13,663 nucleotides of DNA from Porphyromonadaceae bacterium (lineage in GTDB: Bacteria > Bacteroidota > Bacteroidia > Bacteroidales > CAMTPD01), in NCBI GenBank assembly GCA_003447595.1, contig DLYT01000056.1:33741-47403 (forward strand). The letters are read 5' to 3'. Made by a program: the position numbers and the translations under genes. Shown piece after piece: positions 1-7,328 of this stretch (positions within the stretch are counted from its first letter, which is position 1; each line of letters begins with the position of its first letter). The notes below the pieces were generated by a model. The model was not told the DNA's origin. It did not search any database and was given only the letters and a program-made list of their open reading frames with translations.

Positions 1-1058
1 TTACCTTTTTCGCGCAAGTGAATGATCGCGATAGAAGTACCCGAACGACCTGCACGACCTGTACGACCGCTTCGGTGTGTGTATGATTCTACGTCATCAG
101 GCAAACCGTAGTTGATTACGTGTGTAAGCGAGTCTACGTCAAGACCACGAGCAGCTACGTCTGTAGCAACAAGTAGTTGGATGTTTTTAACACGGAACTT
201 TTGCATTACGTAGTCACGTTGAGCTTGTGAAAGTTCGCCGTGTAGTGCGTCTGCATTGTAACCGTCTTGGATCAATTGGTCTGCAATTTCTTGAGTCTCT
301 TTACGAGTACGACAGAAAATGATACCGTAGATATTTGGATTGTAATCGGCAATACGCTTAAGAGCAAGGTACTTGTCTCTTGCGTGTACCATATACGATA
401 CGTGCTTAACGTTTTTAGAGCCTTCGTTTTTGTTACCTACAACGATCTCTTTAGGGTTGTTCATGTATTGTTTTGTGATGCGAGCAATACCTTGAGGCAT
501 TGTTGCAGAGAACAACAACATGTTGCGTGAGGTAGGAACTTCAGCAAGGATAGCGTTGATGCTGTCTGTGAAGCCCATGTTTAGCATTTCGTCTGCTTCG
601 TCCATTACCACGCTGCGTACACCTTCCATGTTTACAACCTTACGGTTCATAAGGTCGATAAGACGACCAGGAGTAGCTACGATGATATGTACACCACGTT
701 TCAACGCTCTGATTTGTGTATCAATGCTTGAACCTCCGTATACCGGAAGAACCTTTAGGTGGTCGATATATTTAGAGTAATCGTTTAGATCGTCTGCGAT
801 TTGCAAACATAGTTCGCGTGTTGGGCATAGAATAAGAGCCTGAGGCTGTACGTTTGAAACGTCTATTTTTTGTAGTACAGGAAGACCGAAAGCGGCTGTT
901 TTACCTGTTCCTGTTTGTGCTAAAGCAATAACGTCGTTGTCTTCGCCTAATAAGTAAGGAATTACTTCTGCTTGTACTGGCATAGGATTCTCATATCCCA
1001 TCTCTTGAATTGCCTTTAGTATTGGCGCGGCAACTCCTAATTCTTCAAATGTTTTCAA
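1..1058 (-). CDS. DEAD-box ATP-dependent RNA helicase (C-terminus beyond left edge)
   Basis: An ATP-driven RNA-unwinding protein of the DEAD-box family, probably cytoplasmic and acting in RNA remodelling, ribosome assembly or decay. The first 352 residues are visible and the frame is open at base 1. Motifs appear in the usual order: Q motif GYENPMPVQ at about 21-29, Walker A AQTGTGKT at 47-54, DEAD at 153-156, SAT at 184-186, and motif VI HRSGRTGRAG at 328-337. The start is a TTG codon (1056-1058). The protein then reads KTFEELGV, which matches the usual beginning of Bacteroidota homologues, and there is no in-frame ATG upstream within the leader. A -7 promoter box lies 40 bases upstream. The missing part would hold the variable C-terminal tail that separates DeaD, RhlE and other subgroups, so I give no symbol. 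Confidence 0.95.
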   Translation of the reverse strand, partial: MKTFEELGVAAPILKAIQEMGYENPMPVQAEVIPYLLGEDNDVIALAQTGTGKTAAFGLPVLQKIDVSNVQPQALILCPTRELCLQIADDLNDYSKYIDHLKVLPVYGGSSIDTQIRALKRGVHIIVATPGRLIDLMNRKVVNMEGVRSVVMDEADEMLNMGFTDSINAILAEVPTSRNMLLFSATMPQGIARITKQYMNNPKEIVVGNKNEGSKNVKHVSYMVHARDKYLALKRIADYNPNIYGIIFCRTRKETQEIADQLIQDGYNADALHGELSQAQRDYVMQKFRVKNIQLLVATDVAARGLDVDSLTHVINYGLPDDVESYTHRSGRTGRAGRSGTSIAIIHLREKG

Positions 1059-1098
1059 AATAATTGTATGTAATTATATGTATATATAATGCGAGCAT

Positions 1099-1106
1099 CA
1101 AAGGTA
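1099..1106 (-). promoter_or_regulatory. Bacteroidota -7 promoter box for the helicase gene
   Basis: On the minus strand this reads TACCTTTG, an exact match to the Bacteroidota -7 consensus TAnnTTTG. Transcription would begin near 1092, giving an AT-rich leader of about 35 bases before the TTG start. The -33 element is weak: only a TTTT about 18 bases upstream. The box lies in the 71-base gap after the phosphatase gene, so the helicase probably has its own promoter. Confidence 0.6.
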
Positions 1107-1129
1107 GCTATTCGTATTTGAAAACGGAT

Positions 1130-2185
1130 TTAGTTTAATAATAGCTCTCTGAGTTTTGCTCTTTTTCTCGAATCTAGATTCATTTTCTTCTCAAGATAAT
1201 TGTTGACGGATCCGTAATCTCGTTTGATCGCGTTGAATACGATGTTGAGATTTGCCTCGTTGCAAGAAACCAACGTTGATATTGTTTCTTGTGCTTCGAG
1301 ATCGAGCTCGTTAAGAAGCTCTTGCGGAAAGGAAAACTTCATATATTGATTGGAAGAAATATAATCTTCGCGGATAGTTTGGTTCGGCATATCCAACGCT
1401 GCCATCAAAAAGGCAACTAAAAAGCCGACGCGATCTTTTCCAAGTGTGCATGTATAAAGAATCGGATAATTATCGGGATCTGCAGCAACTTCGATCGCTT
1501 TACCAAACTCTTCAGACAAGGAGTCCATGAAACATAAATAGGTATCCTGGATTAGGATATTAGCATCTCCACGACGTAATTTGCGTTTCTTGATGCGATG
1601 TAGTACATCGCTACTGCTCATGGCAGTAATCGGAATGCGCACGATTTGGGCGCTGTCGTAGATGAGGGCATTTGTAAAGAAGTCTTCATCATCCCTTAAG
1701 TCTACGATGGTTTTAATGCCGAGTCGTTGAAGGCGCTTGTTGTCAATCTCGCAAGGGGTTCCTACTTGCCCGGAGCGATAAATCGTTCCCCATTTCAACT
1801 GTTTGTCACCTTTGTTTTTGTATCCGCCAATGTCTCTGAAATTCACTATGTTTTCCATAAGAACATGTCTGTTTGATACAATTTCGGTGTGACCGTTGTC
1901 GAATCGAAGAAGGAAGTATCGACGAGAGGTATTGTCTTTTGTAATGTATGTAGATACTCCGTTTTCTACATCGGTTACAATAGCCGGCTTCTCGAGATTG
2001 AAATGATTTGGAGTAGATGATACGAAGATCGCTACATTTCCTTTTATGGCAGGAAACGTTTCCCATTTTACTAGGTAGTTCCCGATATTATCACGGCTAC
2101 AAGCTGTGCGCACCTCAAATGAAGGTTCGGAGCAGCTACACAATACAACCGTCAGAATAAGGAAATATAGGATACGTCTTATCAT
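1130..2185 (-). CDS. Lipoprotein tyrosine-type phosphatase (Y_phosphatase3-like)
   Basis: A predicted cysteine-dependent phosphatase anchored by lipid in the cell envelope; the substrate is unknown. From the ATG at 2185 it has 351 residues. Residues 1-18 form a lipoprotein signal peptide with lipobox L15-C16-S17-C18. Residues of about 30-108 look like a beta-sandwich (fibronectin/Ig-like) domain. The phosphatase domain starts with NFRDIGGY at 115-122 and WGTIYRSG at 132-139. The P-loop is CTLGKDR, with nucleophile C246 and R252. The residue before the cysteine is Thr245, where the family usually has His. A TTG 24 bases upstream (2209) would add eight residues ahead of the signal peptide, but it overlaps a -7 box, so I chose the ATG. 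The gene is 68 bases downstream of the kinase gene and may also be read from its promoter. Confidence 0.85.
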   Translation of the reverse strand: MIRRILYFLILTVVLCSCSEPSFEVRTACSRDNIGNYLVKWETFPAIKGNVAIFVSSTPNHFNLEKPAIVTDVENGVSTYITKDNTSRRYFLLRFDNGHTEIVSNRHVLMENIVNFRDIGGYKNKGDKQLKWGTIYRSGQVGTPCEIDNKRLQRLGIKTIVDLRDDEDFFTNALIYDSAQIVRIPITAMSSSDVLHRIKKRKLRRGDANILIQDTYLCFMDSLSEEFGKAIEVAADPDNYPILYTCTLGKDRVGFLVAFLMAALDMPNQTIREDYISSNQYMKFSFPQELLNELDLEAQETISTLVSCNEANLNIVFNAIKRDYGSVNNYLEKKMNLDSRKRAKLRELLLN

Positions 2186-2206
2186 ACTAAAGAAAAACCT
2201 TTCGTA

Positions 2207-2214
2207 CAAAAGTA
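2207..2214 (-). promoter_or_regulatory. Bacteroidota -7 promoter box before the phosphatase gene
   Basis: The minus strand reads TACTTTTG, matching TAnnTTTG, in the 68-base gap between the kinase stop and the phosphatase ATG. Transcription would start near 2200, leaving a leader of about 15 bases with AAAGG in it. I see no good -33 TTTG. It may be a secondary promoter inside the kdsD operon. Confidence 0.45.
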
Positions 2215-2253
2215 GTCAAACTCTATCGATGTTAGTGTCTTTCTTGAAAATAT

Positions 2254-3183
2254 TTAACGGATGTTCTTATATTCCTCTGCAAATGAGTTGGAAATATAGT
2301 TCTCATAACTTTTGCAAACTTCCGTTGATAGGTCTGTAGCTATTTTTATGATCTTATCCCAATCTTGTTCTTGTAGATATTGAATATCGCGCAGTCCGAT
2401 GTTGTTTTTGAGAAGCCCATAGATAATGCCGGCATTGAATGTATCGCCGGCTCCGATCGATGAAACGGTTTCGATGGGTTCTACATCATATTGCTTGGTA
2501 ATGTATCCGTTGTAGAGCTTGACACCGTCACTTCCTGAAGTACAGATGCAGTTACGACAATAGAAGCGGATGTTTCCTTCATATACGGCTTTCGATTCGT
2601 CGCATCCGTAGATGTTGACAAAGTCTTCGGTTGATCCGCGCACGATGTCGGCGTATTCGAAGTTTTCTATAATCGTTGGCATCAGACGCAATGCTTGATG
2701 TGCATGCGGCTTTCTGAAGTTTGGATCGTAAAAGATGATCGCTTTACGCTCTTTGGCATAGTCGAGTATCTCGACAATACGGTTGCGTAGCGAAGGATTC
2801 ACCGAATAATAAGATCCGATGATAAGAATGTCGTCCTGATTGATGATAGGCAGTTTGACATCTAAGCTTTCGTTGCCTTCTTCTTTGTAGAAGATAAAGT
2901 CCGAATCGTTATTCTCGTTCAAGAATGCCAGCGAAACAGGAGTTTTGCGGTCGGCATAGTTCTCGATGTATTCAGTAGACATGTGATTGTCTTGCATGAA
3001 TTTGCGAATCATTTTGCCGGGTTGATCGTTGCCCAGTTCACTAATGAATGCGGTCTCGACACCCAAACGCTGTAGGGATGTCAAGGTATTGAATACAGAA
3101 CCGCCCGGAATAGCTTTCTGGGGTTCGTCGTTGCGGAAAATTATATCGAGGATAGACTCTCCGATGCCAATTACTTTTCTCAT
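2254..3183 (-). CDS. PfkB-family carbohydrate kinase
   Basis: A cytoplasmic ATP-dependent sugar kinase of the ribokinase/PfkB family, 309 residues, which is a normal length. Visible motifs: N-terminal IGIGESILDI at 5-14; the glycine-rich sugar-binding PGGSVFN at 26-32; YDPNFR at 152-157; and the anion hole with catalytic base GAGD at 244-247, where D247 is expected to deprotonate the sugar hydroxyl. The DTxGAGD form is altered to VSSIGAGD. The ATG at 3183 lies 7 bases after the kdsD stop, so the two genes are almost certainly co-transcribed and probably translationally coupled. A GTG further upstream (3240) would overlap kdsD and add 19 charged residues before the Rossmann-like start, so I rejected it. 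The substrate cannot be read from sequence; fructose, ribose or another sugar is possible. Confidence 0.9.
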   Translation of the reverse strand: MRKVIGIGESILDIIFRNDEPQKAIPGGSVFNTLTSLQRLGVETAFISELGNDQPGKMIRKFMQDNHMSTEYIENYADRKTPVSLAFLNENNDSDFIFYKEEGNESLDVKLPIINQDDILIIGSYYSVNPSLRNRIVEILDYAKERKAIIFYDPNFRKPHAHQALRLMPTIIENFEYADIVRGSTEDFVNIYGCDESKAVYEGNIRFYCRNCICTSGSDGVKLYNGYITKQYDVEPIETVSSIGAGDTFNAGIIYGLLKNNIGLRDIQYLQEQDWDKIIKIATDLSTEVCKSYENYISNSFAEEYKNIR

Positions 3184-3190
3184 GCCTGGA

Positions 3191-3805
3191 TTATTCTTCT
3201 TCTTTACTTTGCTCTCTTGACTTCGTGCCAAGATATCCACCGTGATGACGTTTTGCGTATTCGGTGTTTGAAAAGTTGATTGCCTTCATTGTATTTACAA
3301 CAAGGATGTCACCGATTACGGTCATCACTGTTGTTGAAGTGGTTGGTGTAAGACCAAGCGGACATATTTCTTTAGGACCGCCGGTAGGCAAGCAGATGGT
3401 TGCTTCTTGTGCAAGCGGGCTTTCGGGATTTCCTGTTATGACAATAAATTTCATGTCAGGGCAAAGGCCGCGTGTAAGATGTACCAATTCAATCAACTCA
3501 CGTGTTTTCCCAGAATTAGAGATTAACAACATCACGTCTTCTTCTCTGATGAATCCAAGATCGCCATGTTGCGCTTCGCTTGGATGCAAAAAGAATGCAG
3601 GAGTTCCGGTAGAGCTAAATGTAGTAGCAATATTTGCTGCGATTTGCCCGGCTTTGCCCATTCCGCTAATTACCAGTTTGCCTCTTTGGTTGTGTACGTG
3701 TTCTACGATGAGCGCAACCGCATCGTCAAAAGCTGAAGAAACGGGAATGTTAAGAACGGCTTCGGCTTCTTTTTTTAAGATAGACACTATGTGTTCGTTG
3801 TTCAT
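3191..3805 (-). CDS. kdsD: D-arabinose-5-phosphate isomerase, single SIS domain (KdsD/KpsF type)
   Basis: Converts D-ribulose 5-phosphate to D-arabinose 5-phosphate, the first step toward Kdo of lipopolysaccharide, in the cytoplasm. The 204-residue protein is a single SIS domain and lacks the paired CBS domains of E. coli KdsD (about 328 residues); short forms are known in Bacteroides. Motifs: GMGKAG 48-53 (usually GMGKSG), STGTP 65-69, HGDLG 80-84, SNSGKT 96-101, CPLGLTPTTSTT 148-159, and HHGG 187-190 (usually HPGG). K51, E103, E146 and H187 line up with the E. coli residues reported as catalytic (from memory K59, E111, E152, H193). It is the first gene of a minus-strand unit with the PfkB kinase, and a well-formed promoter lies 65 bases upstream. 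A different sugar-phosphate substrate cannot be excluded. Confidence 0.88.
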   Translation of the reverse strand: MNNEHIVSILKKEAEAVLNIPVSSAFDDAVALIVEHVHNQRGKLVISGMGKAGQIAANIATTFSSTGTPAFFLHPSEAQHGDLGFIREEDVMLLISNSGKTRELIELVHLTRGLCPDMKFIVITGNPESPLAQEATICLPTGGPKEICPLGLTPTTSTTVMTVIGDILVVNTMKAINFSNTEYAKRHHGGYLGTKSREQSKEEE

Positions 3806-3869
3806 ATCTGAGTAATATAATTATACGTTGATAATCACGAGTAAATAATCTCGTAGGAAAAATGGTTTG

Positions 3870-3901
3870 CAAAAGTATTATTTTAATTTTGCTGCTTCAA
3901 A
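3870..3901 (-). promoter_or_regulatory. Complete Bacteroidota promoter for kdsD and downstream genes
   Basis: On the minus strand a -33 TTTG (3898-3901), a 20-base spacer and a -7 TACTTTTG (3870-3877) match the Bacteroidota promoter consensus in both boxes and in spacing. Transcription would begin near 3863, about 58 bases before the kdsD ATG. This is the best-formed promoter in the window. The -7 box of the divergent peptidase gene lies inside its spacer. Confidence 0.75.
3884..3891 (+). promoter_or_regulatory. -7 promoter box for the M16 peptidase gene
   Basis: TAATTTTG matches TAnnTTTG exactly, with transcription expected near 3898 and a 20-base purine-rich leader (GAGAGGGAAAAAT) before the ATG at 3918. 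The nearest upstream TTTG (3866-3869) is only 14 bases away rather than the usual 19-21, so the -33 contact is uncertain. The box is nested within the opposing kdsD promoter. Confidence 0.55.
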
Positions 3902-3917
3902 TTAGAGAGGGAAAAAT

Positions 3918-5150
3918 ATGCATTATCAGTCTCATCTTTTATCAAATGGACTGCGAATCATTCATCTTCCGAGCAATTCGCCCGTATCTTACTGCGGTTT
4001 TGGGGTTGCTTCGGGTACAAGAGATGAACTCGCGCGCGAGTTTGGAATGGCTCACTTTGTCGAACATATGCTTTTTAAAGGTACCGACAAACGTAGAGCT
4101 TGGCACATTCTGAACCGAATGGAAAATGTGGGAGGCGAACTAAATGCTTATACTACGAAAGAAGAAACCTTTGTGTATTCAATCTTTATGGAAGAACATG
4201 TCGGCAGAGCAATTGAGCTGTTGTCGGATTTGGTATTTAATTCTCGCTTCCCCGAGAAAGAACTAGAAAAAGAACTCGATGTAGTTCTAGATGAAATTAA
4301 CTCGTACAAAGACAACCCATCGGAGCTGATTTACGATGAATTTGAGAATCTTCTTTTCAAAGACCATGCGTTAGGACATAACATATTGGGAGAAGAAAGC
4401 ACACTCAATGAATTTGACCGCGACCTGTCGTTGTCGTTTTATCATAAACATTACGTTGCTTCTAATATGATTTTCTTTTCAATGGGGTCTACTCCATTTA
4501 AGAAGATTGTACGTATGGTGGAGTCGTACTGTAAGGATATGCCCGAGGTACAATACAAAAACGACCGGGTTGCACCTCTTTCACAAGAAGCCATTACGAA
4601 GGCTGACGTGAAAGATACGTTTCAGGCACATGCGTTTGTGGGAGGTAGATCGTATAGCATGTATGACGAACGTCGCACGGGCTTGTTTTTGTTGAACAAT
4701 ATTCTGGGTGGTCCCGGAATGAACAGTCGACTAAACATTGCATTGCGTGAGAAGAATGGGTTGGTTTACAACGTGGAGTCTAACTTGACACCGTATACCG
4801 ATACCGGAGTGTTTGGCGTATATTTCGGTTGTGATCAGAAGAATCTCGATAAATGTTTGTCGTTGCTTCACAAAGAACTGCGCAAATTGAGAGAGAACAA
4901 ACTTTCTACTTCGCAAATCCTGTCGGCCAAGCGTCAGCTTATCGGGCAGTTGGGGGTTTCGGGAGATAACAAAGAAAGTACGTTTCTAGGGTTGGGCAAA
5001 AGCTTTATGCACTACAACCGATACGATACGATTGAAGAAGTGTTTAAACGGATCGAGGTTTTGGATGGTAGCATTCTGTGGGATATTGCCAACGAGGTTT
5101 TTGACGAGTCTAAATTATACACATTGCTTTATAAAGCGGAAGAGGCTTAA
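3918..5150 (+). CDS. M16-family zinc metallopeptidase (insulinase/processing-peptidase type)
   Basis: A predicted zinc endopeptidase of 410 residues, about the size of a single M16B subunit with two homologous halves. The inverted zinc motif HFVEH is at 46-50, with the third ligand expected at E126, exactly 76 residues after H50 as in the family. The second half keeps the GGPGMNSRL region at about 264-272 and the R277...Y284 pair that lines the substrate site in active M16B enzymes. No signal peptide or membrane segment is visible, so it is probably cytoplasmic. The start is supported by GAGAGGG upstream and by family-like N-terminal residues (HLLSNGLRIIHLP). It is monocistronic: a divergent promoter lies upstream and a terminator hairpin begins 23 bases after the stop. 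The physiological substrate is unknown. Confidence 0.92.
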   Translation: MHYQSHLLSNGLRIIHLPSNSPVSYCGFGVASGTRDELAREFGMAHFVEHMLFKGTDKRRAWHILNRMENVGGELNAYTTKEETFVYSIFMEEHVGRAIELLSDLVFNSRFPEKELEKELDVVLDEINSYKDNPSELIYDEFENLLFKDHALGHNILGEESTLNEFDRDLSLSFYHKHYVASNMIFFSMGSTPFKKIVRMVESYCKDMPEVQYKNDRVAPLSQEAITKADVKDTFQAHAFVGGRSYSMYDERRTGLFLLNNILGGPGMNSRLNIALREKNGLVYNVESNLTPYTDTGVFGVYFGCDQKNLDKCLSLLHKELRKLRENKLSTSQILSAKRQLIGQLGVSGDNKESTFLGLGKSFMHYNRYDTIEEVFKRIEVLDGSILWDIANEVFDESKLYTLLYKAEEA

Positions 5151-5172
5151 TTGCTTTTCGTAAGTAAATAAC

Positions 5173-5226
5173 AAATCCCTGTTTTTGTCTGTTCGGAGTA
5201 TCCGAGGTGACAAAGACAGGGATTTT
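5173..5226. terminator. Bidirectional hairpin terminator between convergent genes
   Basis: A near-perfect inverted repeat has 17-base arms at 5173-5189 and 5209-5225 with one wobble pair, and an inner TCGGA-GTA-TCCGA stem at 5193-5205. The right arm ends in TTTT. It lies between the stop of the peptidase gene (5150) and that of the wbqC-like gene (5244), which face each other, so it can end both transcripts. Confidence 0.85.
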
Positions 5227-5243
5227 ATAGTTTCTATTGCCCA

Positions 5244-5879
5244 TCAGAGGGACGAGTCGCGAAGAATAAGCAAACTTTCGGGACCCATATTAAAGAGGAG
5301 ATCTATAATACTTAAGTTGGGTAGAAAGCCGTGCTTTTGCTGAAATACCTGGTAATACGGAATTGCTTTGAATTCGTTGTCCCATGTATCGAAAGGCTTC
5401 TTCGGACTAATCTTCTCACGAAGATCTATAGCGTTTTCTTCAACTACAGTTTGGTATTCGTGCGAATAGCTCACATTGGGTGTGAAATCAATGAGTGAAC
5501 AGATCATTTCACGAAGTTGTTCATTGTAGTCGAAAAGGAAATCGTACTTCTTTTCATAAAAGCCTACGAAGTCGTCTTTGTAATATTCAAAGAACGGCGT
5601 TGAATTGTAGGCCGATGAGATTGCGTTCCAATGCAGATGACGCCAGTTGCCATGCTCGGCGATACGAATGTCGCGCGTTTTGCATTTAGGCGAGTCGGGC
5701 TTTTCGATGGGTATCGAAAGCGGCATTGCGCCGTTTGCCGCCCCAATCATACATCGGTTGCGAAATGTTTGTTTTACGTAATTACAATCCGACTCGATAC
5801 AAACCTCTTTGTAGCTATATAGTTTAGCGTAGTATTGTATCGAGGCCAGATATGCAGTTGAAAGATAAACCTTGCTCAT
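5244..5879 (-). CDS. WbqC-like family protein
   Basis: A 211-residue protein of the WbqC-like family, first named from an O-antigen locus; its biochemical role is not established. Family features visible: N-terminal VYLSTAYLASIQYYAKL (4-20), KQTFRNRC at 36-43, a middle segment WRHLHW at 79-84, SAYNSTPFFEYY at 89-100, and a C-terminal LPNLSIIDLLFNMGPE segment. There is no signal peptide or membrane helix, so it is likely cytoplasmic. The ATG at 5879 lies 29 bases after the lepB stop on the same strand, and the gene ends at the shared terminator, making it the last gene of dapB-lepB-wbqC. Its family is often found next to lepB in Bacteroidales. A link to surface polysaccharide is suggested only by the family name and is not shown here. 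Confidence 0.85.
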   Translation of the reverse strand: MSKVYLSTAYLASIQYYAKLYSYKEVCIESDCNYVKQTFRNRCMIGAANGAMPLSIPIEKPDSPKCKTRDIRIAEHGNWRHLHWNAISSAYNSTPFFEYYKDDFVGFYEKKYDFLFDYNEQLREMICSLIDFTPNVSYSHEYQTVVEENAIDLREKISPKKPFDTWDNEFKAIPYYQVFQQKHGFLPNLSIIDLLFNMGPESLLILRDSSL

Positions 5880-5908
5880 GCGTGTTAGTTATTTTCCGAC
5901 AGCTGGTA

Positions 5909-7306
5909 TTACTTGTTGTCGACTCTTGTAAACAAGCGGTTCCAACGGATTCTTCCATCTCCCCAGCTTCTGTCTTTATCGATCGACAGCCATACCAATA
6001 TCGGTTTTCCGATTACATGGTCTTCAGGCACAAATCCCCAATAACGAGAATCGGCCGATTTGTGGCGGTTATCGCCCAGCATGAAGTAGTAATCGTATTT
6101 AAATGTAAATGTAGTTTCCGGCTTACCGTTGATCAAAACGGTTCCGTCTTCTTTAACTTCCAGTGTATTGTTTTCGTAGTTGCGGATGCAACGTGTATAC
6201 AACTCTAAGTTTTCTTTTGTCAGATTGATCGTAGCACCTTTCTTCGGAATCCAGATCGGACCGTAGTTATCGCGAGTCCAACCGGTGTTAGCTCCTAACG
6301 GATACATATCTCCCGAGTTGAAGTTTGGTTCTACCATGATGTTTTTGACAATCCCCGATTGTTGAAGCTTTGCAAGTGCTTCTTGAGTCAAAGGCAAATC
6401 GTAAACCGGATTTAGTTCTCCGTTGGCATTCGGTTCAAACCCTAACTTTACAAGGTAGTTCAAATCATTCGGACTTGAAACCAAGTATCGATCGTCTACA
6501 CTGATTCCCAATGCTCGGAACTGCTCTTCCGTTATCATACCGCCATTGGTTTGAATGAAGTAGTTGAGCTGCATATCTTTCGGATTCTCTAGCTTTTGTC
6601 CGTCGATATAAACTTGGTTGTTGATGATCTGAAGCGAATCGCCCGGCATACCGATACAACGTTTTACGTAGTTCTCGCGTTTGTCGACAGGACGATATAC
6701 GATGTCTCCGAAGATTGCTTTGTTGCTCCAAACTTCTTCGCGTCCGGCTCTATAACAAAGATCATAGTAGTCCGGATTTTGTACCTTTAATGCTACGGTA
6801 TCACCGGCAGGGAAGTTAAACACGACAATGTTGTTGCGCTCTACCTGACCGAAACCTTTTGCACGTTTGTAACCCCAGTTTGGCCATTCAAGGTATGACT
6901 TGGTATTTACAATCGGCAAGGTATTTTGTACCAGCGGGAATGAGATCGGCGTATTCGGAATACGCGGACCATAACTGAGTTTGCTTACAAACAAGTAATC
7001 GCCAACCAACATCGTTTTTTCGAGCGATGAAGTAGGAATCTGGTAGTTTTGAAATACAAACAAGTTGATGATATATACTGCTACTAAAGCGAATGCGATA
7101 TCTTCAATCCAGTCGAAAGCACTGCGTATTGCAGGGTTCTTTATGTTTCTCCACGCTCTCCAGTTGATGTATTTAGTAAGGTAAAAGTCTGCGATCAATG
7201 GCAAGCCAAGTAGCAGCCAAGGGCATGTTACCCACCACGTAAACAACAGATAAAGTGCGGCTACGATGCCGAACTTGATCCAACTGCGTGTTGTAATCTT
7301 CTTCAT
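5909..7306 (-). CDS. lepB: Signal peptidase I
   Basis: Membrane serine protease that removes signal peptides from exported proteins on the periplasmic face of the inner membrane. The 465 residues begin with hydrophobic segments at about 12-44 and a further one at 66-85. The nucleophile box reads IPTSSLEKTM (90-99), so S94 is the predicted catalytic Ser, with Leu where many enzymes have Met. The general base is K215 in YVKRCIGMPGD (213-223). Box E is GDNRHKSADSR at 411-421. About 190 residues separate the Lys box from box E, giving a protein much longer than E. coli LepB (324); long versions are usual in Bacteroidota. It starts 22 bases after the dapB stop, so it is probably in one operon with dapB and the wbqC-like gene. 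Confidence 0.95.
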   Translation of the reverse strand: MKKITTRSWIKFGIVAALYLLFTWWVTCPWLLLGLPLIADFYLTKYINWRAWRNIKNPAIRSAFDWIEDIAFALVAVYIINLFVFQNYQIPTSSLEKTMLVGDYLFVSKLSYGPRIPNTPISFPLVQNTLPIVNTKSYLEWPNWGYKRAKGFGQVERNNIVVFNFPAGDTVALKVQNPDYYDLCYRAGREEVWSNKAIFGDIVYRPVDKRENYVKRCIGMPGDSLQIINNQVYIDGQKLENPKDMQLNYFIQTNGGMITEEQFRALGISVDDRYLVSSPNDLNYLVKLGFEPNANGELNPVYDLPLTQEALAKLQQSGIVKNIMVEPNFNSGDMYPLGANTGWTRDNYGPIWIPKKGATINLTKENLELYTRCIRNYENNTLEVKEDGTVLINGKPETTFTFKYDYYFMLGDNRHKSADSRYWGFVPEDHVIGKPILVWLSIDKDRSWGDGRIRWNRLFTRVDNK

Positions 7307-7328
7307 AATGTTTTAAGACAATTGGTTA

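Noticed and set aside
267..780. Two plus-strand open frames of about 86 codons opposite the helicase
   Set aside because: The minus strand encodes the DEAD and SAT helicase motifs here, so these are antisense shadows.
2186..2209. Upstream TTG start (2209) for the lipoprotein phosphatase
   Set aside because: It overlaps a -7 promoter box and would place eight extra residues, including acidic Glu, before a well-formed lipoprotein signal that starts at the ATG at 2185.
3184..3240. GTG start (3240) for the PfkB kinase
   Set aside because: It would overlap kdsD by 50 bases and add 19 charged residues ahead of the family-typical RKVIGIGES beginning.
3264..3815. 183-codon open frame antisense to kdsD
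   Set aside because: It lies wholly opposite a gene with clear SIS-domain motifs, resembles no family I know, and its composition is explained by codon bias of the real gene.
5852..6208. 118-codon plus-strand open frame opposite lepB and the start of the wbqC-like gene
   Set aside because: It covers the conserved LepB C-terminal box on the other strand and has no promoter, leader or family resemblance.
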